The position numbers and the translations under genes are program-made. This document shows, piece after piece, positions 10,308 to 21,477 of a stretch of 64,000 nucleotides of DNA (position 1 is the stretch's first letter; each line of letters begins with the position of its first letter). The stretch covers positions 19,528-83,527 of the forward strand of contig JAKCPI010000996.1 in NCBI GenBank assembly GCA_023213315.1. The letters are read 5' to 3'. The notes beneath the pieces were generated by a model. The model saw only the letters and a list, made by a program, of their open reading frames with translations. It was not told the DNA's origin and searched no databases. This DNA is from Euborellia annulipes (Eukaryota > Arthropoda > Insecta > Dermaptera > Anisolabididae).

Positions 10308-10915
10308 TACTTTCTCTTACCTCTGGTTAATATATAGAGAAAGTATTGGATTCATGTCAAAAATTCAATGTCGAGATTTTGATGGATATACACATTTTGA
10401 GGTCCCCTGAGTCCAAAAAAGTGGTTTTCGAGACATGGTCTGTCTGTATGGCTGTGGGTGTGTGTGTTTAATTTTAAGCAGGAATTGAGTTAAGAGGTTG
10501 AAATTTTACATTTAAGTTTTGTACTCCTGGACCGTGAAAATAAGCTTTTAATCAAAATCGCCCAAAGAGTACTAGTGTACTTTTTCAGTTTTTTTTTTTC
10601 GATTTTCTCAAAATTCGCTCCAACGATTTTTTTTTTTTTAATTCATAAATCAATTATTTTTTAAATGCTCTTTAAAATGTATATTCTCATTTTGTCATTG
10701 AAATCTTCTGAAGACCACTTTACTCTTGTACTTCATAGGAAAGATAGGAGAAATGGTTGCCATGGTAACAAAATATAAATATTTTCCCATACTTATAAAT
10801 TTTACATCTTGAATTCTAATATATCGGCGGAAACTAAATATATCTCGACACGAAAAATCTGGTGTGACAAGCACAGAACACAACTTTCGATTACCGAAGG
10901 TAAGAGAAAGTTGTC
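10308..10915 (+). mobile_element. HINE-like element, 3' hairpin truncated
   Basis: Starts TACTTTCTCTTACC and runs through the TGTGTGTG tract, the CAGTTTTTTTTTTTCGATTTT region, the TTGCCATGGTAACAA block near 10758 and the 5' half of the hairpin (CTGGTGTGACAAGCACAG). It stops abruptly after GAAAGTTGT at 10915, where unrelated sequence begins. The missing half-hairpin implies truncation after insertion. Confidence 0.7.
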
Positions 10916-11933
10916 TTGGGTCGACAGTCGCCTTTATCTTATTCTCCGATGTTATTGAAAAAATTTCAAATTTTTGCTCAAGAGAACGACATACCAATTC
11001 ATTAGTTCAACTTGAGAGGGAGTGCAGCGGCATCGTTCTTAACGCTGTGAATGACAGATATTAAACTTTCTCCGTTCGTTAAAAAAACTACAAAATTGGA
11101 TTGAATCAGGAGTTATCGCTTTGGAAATCGAAAGACGGAGCAATAAATGCAAAAACTGGGAATTTGATTCAGTCAAATACTTAATAAATGAAACTCTCTG
11201 TCACAGTGATGAGTAATTACCCTTATATGAACCCTGTTATTCAATGGTGTGTCAAAGACCAAAAAATTCAAAATTAAGTTAAGCACGGAATATTGTTTCA
11301 AATGCTTTAATTAATAGTATTTTTTATGAAATATGTCCTAAAAAAATTTATATTTAATGTAAAAGCATAAAATTATTTTTACAATATTTCAATGCAGGAT
11401 TTACATTTTGCAATAATGATTTATGTTCCTAACACGTTGTTTTTTATGGTGTTAACAACCAATAAAAACTTATTTAAACTTAAATAAACCAAAATCCTTT
11501 TTTTTTGAAAAATGAGAAAATTTTCTCTGAATTCGTAGACGTCAAAATTTAATTTTTTGATATTATTCCTGATAATGAAAATGAAGATGAGGATGAGGAT
11601 CAGTGCGATTTCGAAAAGACAACAAAATAAATAATATTAGGTTAGGTTAGGTTGAAGTGGCCGTAATATTAAGTCAATTTCATTATTATAACTAGAGACC
11701 GGATTTTTATGCAGCAAAAACCGCTAAATATGCCATATAATATGCAGTAAAAGTATTAAAATATGCAGCCAAATATGCAATATATTTATGGCAAAAATAT
11801 TGAGTAAATGGCTTCCAATTAAAGGTAAATCATGATTTCTACTGATGTAAAACTAATGGTGTTTTATTTTTGGAAGGAAATGATTAAAAAAAAAAAAAAA
11901 AAATTGGTCTCGCAATAAAAACTAAATTTAATT

Positions 11934-11964
<31 letters not shown>

Positions 11965-12200
11965 AGTAATATCAGTACAGTCAAATGTGTTAATTTATTT
12001 AACAAAATAGTTTTCTATAAAATATATACTAAATATTATTTAACAAAATAAACACTTTATAAAAAAAAAAAAACGTAATATTTCTGAGAAACTAACTTTT
12101 AATTTGTAACTGAACGTATAATTAAAATTAACAATGAGGAGAGTAAGGGAGCCGGAAGCAATTAAAGAAAAATTATTTCTCTTTTTTCGCTTTATTTAAT

Positions 12201-12251
12201 ACAATTGTCGACGTTTCGGTCGATTTTTCCGGGCTTCATCAAGACAAATGT
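12201..12251 (-). ncRNA. Hammerhead core with C-to-T change
   Basis: Minus strand: TTGATGA (the first core C is replaced by T), stem II GCCC..GACC, GAAAC and GTC. Stem I (CATTTGTC with GACAATTG) still pairs for at least five contiguous bases. The conserved first core C is missing, so cleavage is unlikely. Confidence 0.5.
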
Positions 12252-12363
12252 TATTGACTCGAGCTTAGAGGGGCTCTTGGCAAACATAACATTTGCCCTA
12301 ATGCTGTTCGCACCAACAGTTATGTCAGGAGTTGCCAAGAGCCCCTCTAATCTCGAGTCAACA

Positions 12364-12414
12364 ACAATTGTCCTGATGAAGGCCGGAAAAATTGGCCGAA
12401 ACGTCGACAATTGT
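12364..12414 (+). ncRNA. Small hammerhead ribozyme, best-preserved copy
   Basis: Read 5' to 3': stem I strand ACAATTGTC (12364-12372), core CTGATGA (12373-12379), stem II GGCC/GGCC (12381-12384 with 12394-12397) around a nine-base loop, GAAAC (12398-12402), cleavage triplet GTC (12403-12405), then GACAATTGT (12406-12414). The last block is perfectly complementary to the first over nine base pairs. Stem III is reduced to the AC/GU of GAAAC-GUC with no loop, so a monomer could not close it. Small hammerheads of this kind, associated with Penelope-like retroelements, are reported to cleave as dimers. One extra A between the core and stem II is a deviation. Self-cleavage is predicted, not shown. 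Confidence 0.7.
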
Positions 12415-12491
12415 ATTAAATAAAGCGAAAAAAGAGAATAATTTTTCTTTAATTGCTTTCGGCTTTCATGAGGAGATCAAGATCATTGCTT

Positions 12492-13362
12492 TTAATTTGC
12501 ATTGTAATTTACAACTAAAAGCATTTCAAAATTAACTTCTTTAAAATTATAGCGTTTATCGCTTAATAAAGTTTTATATTTTGAAAATGATCGTTCCACA
12601 TCAACAGATGTGATAGGGGCATATCTAAATGAACTTAGTGCAATAGGTTCGATTTCCTCCATCACATCAACTTCATCTCCTTGAAGTATTTTATTGATTT
12701 TACATAAATCCGCTAGTCCAGGATTTTTTTCTAGGATATGTTTTAATTTATTTTTCAACAAATTTCCTTTTTCCCCGGGTATTTGATTTACATGGGTTTT
12801 CAAATTATCAATTATATTAATATTTTCGCTCAATGCTATCCCACGCCTTTCTAAATCTTCAATAATTTTTTAAAAGAAATTTACAATTGGCATAAATGAA
12901 TGCCAGATCTTTGCCAGTATTGGTGATTTTAAGCAATTCATGTACTTTTTGGACACAGAGAGCATCGTCCACTTCTGCAATTTTGCAAAAAACAACATTA
13001 CCTTCAGTCGTAAATATTTTATCCTTTTCATAGGGCCAAGGGCGGATCCAGAGGTGTTTCTCGGGGGGGGGGGGGGGGGTAATCTGGTGTGACTCGTCGC
13101 ACAGCACACTATTTTTTTTTAATTTCGGCAATTTAAAAGCCCATTCTGTACTTGTTTGCCAGAATATAAATACAAATCAAATTTTTAAGTATTAATTTTA
13201 AAAATTTTACATTAAAAATAAATTTTTTTTGCGAAAAAAAGGTATTTTTTTCGAATCTCGGAGGGGGGGGTAAGTACCCCCTTCCCCCCTTGTATCCGCC
13301 CTTGCATAGGGAGCAATCCATTGCGAAATTTTTGAAGCAAACGAGGACCCCTGTTTTGGCAT
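12492..13362 (-). pseudogene. hAT transposase relic (CGGBP1-like start, hAT dimerisation end)
   Basis: Begins at ATG (13362) with Met-Pro-Lys-Gln-Gly, then a basic/aromatic segment and a FTTEGNVVFC motif, reminiscent of the BED-like N-terminus of CGGBP1/hAT-derived proteins. The C-terminus carries ITSVDVERSFSKYK, the typical hAT dimerisation-region signature, and ends at TAA 12492-12494. The catalytic RNase-H-like middle is essentially missing. Two breaks are visible: a 268 bp MITE inserted after the Ile-Ala-Pro-Tyr codons (13037-13304), and a one-base frameshift in an A run near 12860. It is the remnant gene of the surrounding hAT transposon. Confidence 0.7.
13037..13304. mobile_element. hAT-type MITE carrying a captured HINE hairpin
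   Basis: Ends CAAGGGCGGATCCA (13037) and TGTATCCGCCCTTG (13304). Flanks CATAGGGC and CATAGGGA form a one-mismatch 8 bp duplication. It interrupts the transposase relic. Just inside the left end lies TAATCTGGTGTGACTCGTCG and degenerate text corresponding to the HINE terminal hairpin, so the MITE family appears to have picked up a HINE end. Long G and C runs lie next to both ends. A second copy is at 57525-57788. Confidence 0.75.
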
Positions 13363-13576
13363 TTTTTTTTCTTTAATTAATTTGACTTCGAACTATGAAC
13401 ACAACTTACTTGATATTCATCCAACGAAAATTCTAGAAAAACTAAATTTATTTCTTAAAAGAGGATATAAAGAATAAAAATATATAGTTATTTATTTTTT
13501 ACAATGTAATAAAAGGATTTAAATTTTTTTTTTCGTTTAATTTTTTTTTTTTGTTTTTAGAAAAAAAAATTAAAAA

Positions 13577-14268
13577 ATCTGGTGTGACTGGCGCACAGCA
13601 CACAACTTTCTCTTACCTTCGGTAATCGAAAGTTGTGTACTGTGCTTGTCACACCAGATTTTTGTGTCGACATGTATTTAGTTTCCGACAGCACTGTTCA
13701 TTCGATTTTCAAGATGTACAATTTATAAGTATGGGAAAATATTTATATTTTGTTACCATGGCAACCATTTCTCCTATCCTTCCCTATGAAATACAAGAGT
13801 AAAGTGGTCTTCAGAAGATTTCAATCGCAAAATGAGAATATACATTTTAAAGAGCATCTAAAAAATAATTGATTTTTTTGAATTTTAAAAAAAATCGTTG
13901 GAGCAAATTTTGAGAAAATCGAAAAAAACTGAAAAAGTACATCAGTAAAGTACTAGTACTCTTTGGCCGATATTGATTAAAAGCTTATTTTTCCGGTCCC
14001 GGGGGTGTTTAACTTAAATATAAAATTTCAACCTGATAGCTCAATTCCTTCATGCTTTAAATTGAACACACACACACCCCACACCACACCCACACCCCAC
14101 ACACCCCACACACCCACAGACAGACCATGTCGCGAAAACCACTTTTTTGGATTCAGGGGACCTCAAAACGTATAAATCCATCAAAATCTCGACATCGAAT
14201 TTTTGACATGAATCCAATACTTTCTCTCTCTATATATATTAACATATATATAGAGGTAAGAGAAAGTA
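13577..14268 (-). mobile_element. HINE-like element, near-complete copy in the hAT
   Basis: Full hairpin (CTGGTGTGACTGGCGC..GTCACACCAGA), the GTTACCATGGCAAC block, the CAGTAAAGTACTAGTACT block, a compound CACACACC/CCCACACC microsatellite (about 14066-14120) and terminal AGGTAAGAGAAAGTA at 14268. Inserted in an A-rich part of the hAT transposon, hence younger than it. Confidence 0.75.
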
Positions 14269-15024
14269 AAAATTAAAATAAAATGGAACTTTTACTGAAA
14301 AAAAATTTAAAATATCCAAAAAGCTTTAAATATGCAACTTTATGCAATATTGGCCAAATATGCAAAAATATGCAATATAGAATTTGAACCCTAGCTCCAA
14401 GGGGGCATGATTCGGATAGAAAATTGGTTTTCAGTGATGTACCTATTAGCAAATAGAATATGCAATTGCATAGGAATCCGGTCTCTAATTATAACTTTGA
14501 TTTACTGTTTCCAAGCTATTTATTCAGAAATTAATTGATGAGACAATTTTGTTATCACTTTGTATTTAATTTTAAAATATTAATACTATTTAAAATTGAT
14601 GAATGTGATTTTGATAAAAAGTTTCTAAGCTACTAGTATTAAATATAACCTTTAATAATATCTCCGTTTTAATTTTTGAAGAGACTTTGAAGCATTTTTT
14701 GCAAATATAATTGGACTTAGAGAATTTTTCAATCATGGGTCAAGGGACTTTGAAGCATTTTTTACAAATATATATCGCACATAGAGAATTTTGTAAAAAT
14801 AATTTTTTATATTTTATTTTTTTTCTCTAAATTAGTCATATTTTTAGAGATAATTTATGAATATCTGCCATAATTACAGTATTTACTTGCACAATTGACA
14901 AAAAAAATGATATATAATCTAATAAAAACAATTTAAATCAGAAAAACTTTAATGTTGATTTTCTCAAAACTCGATATTTGGTCTTTGACACACCATTGAA
15001 TAACAGGGTTCATATAAGAGGAAC

Positions 15025-15588
15025 GAGGGCTCGCTGGTGTAGTGAGCTAGGGTGTCAGCTTCTGCAAAGAAGATCCCTGTTCAAATCCTTGGCATGCAGG
15101 ATTTTTCATTAAATAAAAATATTTATTTAATGTAAACAAATCCTCAAGCAAGCCCTGGATTGGAATATAGGATCTTTCCACAATAGCCCTCCAGGCAACT
15201 CTACGAGGAGAGGGAGTTGCTGTGACATCCCGTCCTGTGGAAGGGACGTAAAGAAGGTTCCCTCTCAGTGATGCATTCTTCGAAAGGAGTAGGCTACACG
15301 CCGGTGCTGAGAGAGTCCCTCCTCAACTAGGACATCCTCCATAGCATAGAAGAGGTTGGATAAAAGGAGCCGGTTGGAACCAGAAATAAGGATTAGTTCA
15401 CTAGCTAGAGACGAGAGCAGGAGGAGGAGCTAGAGATAGGAGATGATGTAACTTCACGGGGTGCCGGTAGATGGCTACGGCCAGAGGCCGGTTGGGTTTG
15501 AGGTGTGTGTCTCCGTACACGTAAGCACCTCGGGTAAATAAACAGGGATCCCGATAGGAATTTCAAAAATAAAAAAAAAAATAAAAAA
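15025..15588 (+). mobile_element. tRNA-derived SINE, 564 bp, with 13 bp target duplication
   Basis: The head GCTCGCTGGTGTAGTGAGC contains a box-A-like stretch, and TGTTCAAATCC near 15080 is box B. A long unrelated body follows, then an A-rich tail (about 15569-15588). Direct repeats ATATAAGAGGAAC flank it at 15012-15024 and 15589-15601, proving insertion by target-primed reverse transcription. The left duplication overlaps the last bases of the TIR element ending at 15016. A 5'-truncated relative is at 37863-38205. It encodes no protein; any mobility would depend on a partner LINE. Confidence 0.8.
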
Positions 15589-15601
15589 ATATAAGAGGAA
15601 C

Positions 15602-16424
15602 ATTTGCAAACAAAATAAGAGAAAGTAAGTGATCAAATCAATATTCCCCCCCCTCACTTCTCCCCCTCGGTGTCGAGGTTTGTTTGATGTTAATCTCCTC
15701 TTATCAAAATTCAATTCCAGTTACGTTTTTAATACAATAATTATCTCTAGAGTTTTTTTTTTTAATAATAATATTTTTTACTCTCTATGAATATTTTTAA
15801 AAATATTATTTTTTATATTAGGCTATATTCAAAAAAAATTATTTTAATCAAACGTTTTTTGTTTCGAAATAAGAAACCAAAATATATTAAAATTTAATAA
15901 AAGCACGCAATTATTGTATAAAAAAAAAAGCAAAAAAAACAAATGGAATAATTAATAATAAAATCATGTCAGGTATGAGGAAAGAGGGTGAAAAAAAAAA
16001 CGTTAATCCACCAATATGATAAAATTTAATTGGTCACCTGATACGTAAAAGAGGTTTCATATTTCAAAAATTAAAAAAAATGCTCGATAGCTTTTGCTTT
16101 TGATTTTATTATGAAGTGAGAAAATTGAAATTTTATAATCAGGAAGTTGTTTTTAGAAAATAAACCTTCCATGTAAAAAAAAAAATAATAAGACATCAAA
16201 TAATGTGAGGAGAAAATGGAATTATTTTACTTTTTATAATTAGAAGCGATTTGGACTTCATTTTCTAGATTCAATGTTTCTCAACCTTTTTAATGCCACG
16301 GACTCTCTGTAACGAACGTCCAATTATAGACCAGAACCTCCGGCTTATTTTTAACTTTAATTATTTTTATCAGATCCCTTCTTGAGTCGGAGCAAGTGTA
16401 CAGTTGGTCTACTTTTTTTTTTAA
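15602..16424. other. A+T-rich spacer, no clear feature
   Basis: Many A and T runs with stops in all frames. From about 16268 to 16400 composition is more balanced but no open frame or repeat end is recognisable. Confidence 0.4.
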
Positions 16425-16640
16425 CACTCACATCCACACACACATACACAGTCTTTTCGGTAACTTAGGCCATATAAGACTTTAAACGATACTCGTATTT
16501 ATAATATATATGTATTTGGGGTTCGGGTAATTTTTAACTTTTTTTTTTTCAAAAGGGTTTAAAAAAAATAAAGGACTGCCTGGGGTCCGAACCCGCGACC
16601 CTCGGTTTAGAAGTTGTGCTTGAAAACGACTGTAGAACAA
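16425..16640 (-). repeat. tRNA-derived SINE, degraded, reverse orientation
   Basis: Same family as 45208-45485 and 51200-51771. On the minus strand, box B reads GGGTTCGGACCCC (complement of GGGGTCCGAACCC near 16588). The CGGTAACTTAGGCCAT and CACACACACATACACAG tail landmarks are at 16438-16470. An insertion of T-rich sequence splits the middle. Immediately downstream, GAACAAGCACTCGAAACGTT (16633-16653) resembles a hammerhead 3' half. Confidence 0.55.
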
Positions 16641-17648
16641 GCACTCGAAACGTTGTACAGTATTTATATTTTTAATAAATAATTAATACAAATGTGGTCT
16701 ATAATTTAAAACTCCCATAATAATTATTTTTGTCATAAACAAATTACGTATAAAATGATTTTTATGTCATATTAAGGAGCGTTGGAGAGATTTCTAAATT
16801 CGTTGGAAAATGTGCCGGGCAAGAGAAAGTTGCGTCTCAAGATTAAGGGCAGTGGGTGGCGTCATCATGACAATTTATTTTCCAAATTAGTCTCTATTTA
16901 CAATTTATAAAACAATTTTCATTTTGATTTATATTTTCAGAAAGATTCTTTTATTAAAGCGTTATTAAATTAATCCTTGTGTAACTTTGTTGAGACTTGT
17001 TTGTCTTTGATATTTGAAATTGAATATCAACCTAAATTTTAAGACAAACAAAATCTATATTGTTGTAAATAACAGCGTTGAGATAAGGTGGGGGGGGGGG
17101 AACCTAATGGGGTATTTGGTCTCCCTATTATGTCGAAATCTATTCTCATTACTCTCGGTCTAATTATTGGGCCCAAGGCTAAAACAGAGCAGGGGCGGGG
17201 GGGGGGGGGGGGCATTTTCCATGTCAAAGGCTAAATGAGCAAAAGGGTCGCTAAACATAAGATATGGACCAATTATAACTTCAATAGAAATTCGTTTATT
17301 ATCCAAGCGAAAAATTCATGATTCATTACACAATTTTTTTTTTTTTTTTTTTTTTGAGTCGAAGAAAAAGTTGAGATTTTTTTTTAAAGGTACAAAGGGA
17401 TAAATTTGTTTTGTATATTAAGAGGTCATTAAGTTAGGATGGGGATGAGGGTCCAGGAACTTTATCGATGCCATTTTGAGTTTGGTTCATTTAATTTAAA
17501 AGATTAGCCGAAAATTTCAAGTTAATCTTATTAAGGAGAGAGAGTTTACTTTTTATTAAAATTTCGTGGGGAATATTTATGCGTTATTTTTTATATAACG
17601 CTAATAAGAGGTTTATAAAATTGTTTAAAAAAAAAATAAATTAGAAAC
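16641..17648. other. Spacer with G-run islands, no gene
   Basis: Contains G tracts at 17090-17100 and 17196-17212, a 22-base T run near 17335-17356 and otherwise A+T-rich text. The open frame over 17039-17227 is driven by the G tracts. Confidence 0.4.
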
Positions 17649-17890
17649 TTCTTCTTCTTCTTCTTTCTTTGCCTTTATTATTCCAGCGATGCGGGGTCGG
17701 CGGTAAAGAGGTCGGCGGAATGGGTTTTTTGCGACCGAGAATAGAACAGGCCGGCCCGTCGCACGGCCTGTCGCCTGTTGAATATATAGAAGGAAGGGAC
17801 AGACATGTAAAGAATAGGACTGCCAGTCCCAGCTCGGGTGGCTCGTGGTCGCCATCCACGTACCCACAAGATGTGGGCCACTGAGCAATA
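17649..17890 (-). mobile_element. SINE with CTT-repeat end and target duplication
   Basis: Flanked by AATAAATTAGAAAC on both sides (17635-17648 and 17895-17908). A relative at 21882-22109 shares CAGGCCGG, AGAAGGAAGGGACAGA, CCCAGCTCGGG and CACAAGATGTGGGCC-like blocks. On the minus strand the element would begin near GGCCCACATCTTG and end in a GAAGAAGAAG microsatellite, as some SINEs do. The minus-strand head contains GTGGATGGCGACCACGAG, which loosely recalls the 5S rRNA box-C region. Frames through it are open on several strands but differ between the two copies. Confidence 0.6.
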
Positions 17891-17908
17891 AAAAAATAAA
17901 TTAGAAAC

Positions 17909-19439
17909 AATAGTAATTGTTGTTTATACAGGAGTATTAGTCTCGCTTCTTGTTCTAGGAGGTGCCAATTAATTTTAAATAAATAAGGACTCGGCTTAAA
18001 TAGCATTAGCAGCCAAAAATACTTTTTTTCTACTGAATTTTGTTCATTTAGGGGCTAGAGTACTACAAAAATTAATTAATACATAAATTCAAAACAATTA
18101 AAATACAATTAAATAGAATATTAAAGCAAAAACAACGAAGCCTGGCAAAGGAGAAGAGCAAAAGTCACTACAATCGTCAAGTGATGCCAAGCGCAGCGAA
18201 AGCTCGGGATTGGTGACCCCGAACCTGTGTGTGTGAATGGGAAAAAAGTGTGTTTTTTATAAAAAAAAAAAATAATAAATTAAAGATGTGCCCTTTACCA
18301 ATATACTGTATTAGCAATCCGAATCGAAATTCTCAGAAACAGTTGAATGGGGAGCAAGACTTGTGAAGAAAGGGGACATTGAAATCTCAAAGAGCACAAA
18401 TTTTAAAAACGTCCTAATTAATTAATAAATCTACGTTAAAAAAAAACCCTTATTTGACATTTTATTACGCCTCCAACTTTCTGATTATGCAACCATCTTT
18501 TCAAACGCGATAAAGAATTACTTTTTTTAAAAGATAAAATAAGAATCGATCAATAAATCAGTAGCTAAAGATATCATACTAAAAACATCAATTTTCTTTT
18601 AATTTGCTGTTTAAATAAAAGTATATATTTTCGTTATCAAGTCCTGTGATTGCATTTTCGTTTTGAGTATATAAAAAAAAAAAAAAATGAAAATAAAAAA
18701 CTTTTGAGCAAATCGATTAGGCACAACACCCAACGTAGCTACGCTTCGCTATTACTTTTTTCCGCCAATGTTTTTTTTTTCATACCTCCCCTTCGTTTTC
18801 TTTTTCCATTTAATGACCAATTGACTACTTTTGCCAAAAAAAAAAAAAAACTGTCATTATCGAAGAGCTGATCCTTACATGCCTTATCATCCAAGTGTGT
18901 ATGTGTGGGAACCAGAGAGGACAAATTTTAATTATCGTTAATGTTCTTGGCAAACCGTTCAAAAGGAAGAAGACGCGATCGTTTTTTTTTTTAACCCAGA
19001 CATTTACATTGGAAAGTCGTTTCGATTGTCCCGTCATATGTTGTAAAAAAAAAAGATCGCCTTCCAAATCGAGAAGAGGAAATTAAGGTTCCTAACATGG
19101 ATCAACCTGAGAGAATTGTACTACATAGAACAAAAAGCTAATCGATTTTTTCTCTCGTAATTGTTTTTCATATTATTTGAACACTTCAAAAGATATTTAC
19201 AAAATTAGGCAAGAAGATTAAGCCTTCCTTTATTTTCTTGGAAAATAATTAAACTAAAATTATTCTGTTATGAAGAGAGAGCGGAAAAAGTTTCATTTTT
19301 TTGGTGACAGTTCGAAATATTTGCATTTTTAATGGAGTTTATGGTGGATAAAGCAGATCCTGTTCATTGATTACCAAGGCTCAAACAAAAACGATTATAA
19401 AAATATATGAGATCGGTGGAGTGTCTCAAAAATGCAAAA
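17909..19439. other. Spacer, no supported gene
   Basis: A+T-rich. At 18165-18245 the text ATTGGTGACCCCGAAC resembles the small repeat at 4820. Short frames at 18650-19086 are A/T-homopolymer artefacts. No splice-bounded or domain-bearing frame is visible. Confidence 0.4.
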
Positions 19440-20091
19440 ATCTGGTGTGACTGTCGCACAGCACACAACTTTCTCTTACCTTCGGTAGTCGAAAGTTATG
19501 TTCTGTGCTTGTCACACCAGATTTTTTGTGTCGACATATATTTAGTTTCCACCGATATATTAGAATTCAAGAGGTAAAATTTATAAATATGGGAAAATAT
19601 TTATATTTTGTTACCATAGCAACCATTTCTCCTATCCTTCCTATAAGGTACAAGACTAAAGTGGTCTTCAGAAGATTTCAATGGCAAAATGAGAATATAC
19701 ATTTTAAAGAGCATCTAAAAAATAATTGATTTTTGAATTTTAATTAAAATCTTTGGAGCGAATTTTGAGAAAATCGAAAAAAACTGAAAAAGTGCATCAG
19801 TAAAGTACTAGTACTCTTTGTCCGATTTTGTTTAAAAGCTTATTTTCACAGTTCAGGAGGGTACAAAACTTAAATATAAAATTTCAGCCTCATAGCTCAA
19901 TTCCTTCATGCTTAAAAGTGAACACAGACACATACACACACACACAGACAGGCCATGTCGCGAAAACCACTTTTTTCAGGGGACCTCAAAACGTGTATAT
20001 CCATCACAATTTCGACATCGAATTTTTGACATGAATCCAATACTTTCTCTCTATAAGTATATATTAACAAATATAGAGGTAAGAGAAAGTA
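19440..20091 (-). mobile_element. HINE-like element, near-complete copy
   Basis: Hairpin 19440-19522, GTTACCATAGCAACC (a variant of the usual CCATGG block) near 19610, the CAGTAAAGTACTAGTACT block near 19797, a CACACACA/GACAGG tract near 19930-19953, and terminal AGGTAAGAGAAAGTA at 20091. Typical family member. Confidence 0.75.
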
Positions 20092-21477
20092 AAAAGACTA
20101 AAGACTAGTTATGAATAAATTAAAAGATTTCCCATTTGGATGTAATACAATAAATTCATACTATCATCAAATACCATTATAGGTGATTTTATAATTTTAT
20201 TAACGTCTTAACGAAATAATTTTGATATGTCAATATTTCTATAAGCTTATTTTTTTATATTTATTTTGATACCCATTAAAATATTTTTGGAGAGAAATTT
20301 TTAAAATCACTAAATTCAACATTCAAAAGCCATGAAATGACATAATCATACCACATCAAAACTACTTTTATTATCGAACTAAATCAACCTATAAATTTTT
20401 ATTTTTTCGATATAACTCTCAAGTTACGGCCAACTAAAAGACAGCCCGAGATTATTATAGAAAGAAAAAAATTCGGAAAAAATTATATGAAGCTCGTAAA
20501 ATTTTATATATATATATATATATACGTTTGATTATATATTTTCTAATAAGGCGAGAATTTTCTGGTGTTTATGAGTTTTCTTCTAGACATTTAAGGGAAG
20601 AAAAAGTCTCCATGCGTGTGTGAGTGATTCTTCACACATGGAGGGATCTTTGTTCAAATGACGTATTTCCTGGTCCATCTTGCGATGACGGATGCGGGAA
20701 AGCCGCCCCCCCTAAGCTGTCACTGTCGAGATTTGCCCCTCTTAATAAATAACCTAGACATGCTAAGAAAAGTAAGCAAAGTGTTCTCTGCTTTTATCAG
20801 CTTTCTTATCATCGTGACCACACCCCGTTGATAATCAAAAAACTTTCAATAGAAAGGAAATAGATTTAATTGTTCTCATTTCGATTCAAACAAGAGAGAT
20901 TGTAAATCTATGGAAAATAATTTCATTGTTGAGTAAAGATCAAATCTTCAGAACTTGTCACTGAATCATAAAAAAAAAACACCAAAATCCATTAGATAAA
21001 TGGACAAAGAAAAAATGTTCCCTAAAAGATGCAGCTATGTATTTTTGATTATCTATATAATACACGGTTAGGTGATAGGTGAATGGCGGTTGTAGGGGTA
21101 ACATTAAATTTAATATCAACTCGTAAGGAGTATTTTCCGGGCCGAAAATAGCCTTGGTGTATGCCAGCCACGTGGCATTTGCGGTCACTCGTTTATCGTA
21201 ACGTAACCACCACCAAAATGAACGAAAGGGACCCAGCTACATTGAGATTTACCGATCGTTACACTGAAAATAAGATTACGCTCTTAAAAAATATTGCCTA
21301 GTCATGTTCTATGCCTGCCATAAAAAAGAGGGAAAAAAAATAATACAAAAATTTCAATATCCTTTATTTTGATTATTATTCTTAAATAATTAGTGATTGA
21401 AGAGGAAGGGAAGTTTTGGAGAATTAACACTCGTCATATGAATATTTTAATAATCTGTTATTAAAGTAATATGGAGG
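20092..21477. other. Spacer with no supported gene
   Basis: Contains a TA microsatellite (20505-20524) and a more balanced patch at 20600-20760 with a CCATGCGTGTG/CACACATGG inverted pair. No open frame is convincing and no repeat ends are recognised. Confidence 0.4.

Larger units (their letters stand above)
12151..12463. mobile_element. Palindromic element with two hammerhead cores, best copy
   Basis: Arms begin GCCGGAAGCAATTAAAG at 12151 and end in the complement CTTTAATTGCTTTCGGC at 12463. Inner arms share AGAGGGGCTCTTGGCA with the 2.6 kb element, leaving a small loop near 12283-12330. Each arm contains a CTGATGA/TTGATGA..GAAACGTC core oriented outward. There is no coding content. It lies inside the hAT element at 11693-14487. 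Confidence 0.7.
11693..14487 (-). mobile_element. hAT DNA transposon, 2.8 kb, defective
   Basis: Ends are TAGAGACCGGATT..TATGCA at 11693 and its complement ending CCGGTCTCTA at 14487. The ends match at 19 of 21 positions and are flanked by the 8 bp duplication ATTATAAC (11685-11692 and 14488-14495). Multiple AATATGCA motifs lie just inside both ends, like the subterminal transposase-binding repeats of hAT elements. The transposase gene on the minus strand is broken. A MITE, a HINE and a hammerhead palindrome lie within the element, so it is old and immobile. Confidence 0.85.
11224..15016. mobile_element. TIR transposon hosting a nested hAT element
   Basis: Long terminal inverted repeats, about 37 bp, start TATATGAACCCTGTTATTC at 11224 and end with the complement GAATAACAGGGTTCATATA at 15016. 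They are the same family as the MITE at 5260-5556, with TA as the likely target duplication. Its own sequence is only about 1 kb (11224-11692 plus 14488-15016); the rest is the inserted hAT. A short acidic frame near 11564-11631 (Asp-Asn-Glu-Asn-Glu-Asp-Glu-Asp) may be a remnant of a coding region. Superfamily not assigned. Confidence 0.6.

Noticed and set aside
11637..11653. TTAGG repeats suggesting a telomere
   Set aside because: Only three units, far from any array; useful at most as a weak arthropod hint.
16633..16665. CTCGAAACGTTGTACAG as a hammerhead
   Set aside because: The upstream core reads CTGTAGA, which breaks CUGANGA, and the spacing is too short for stem II.
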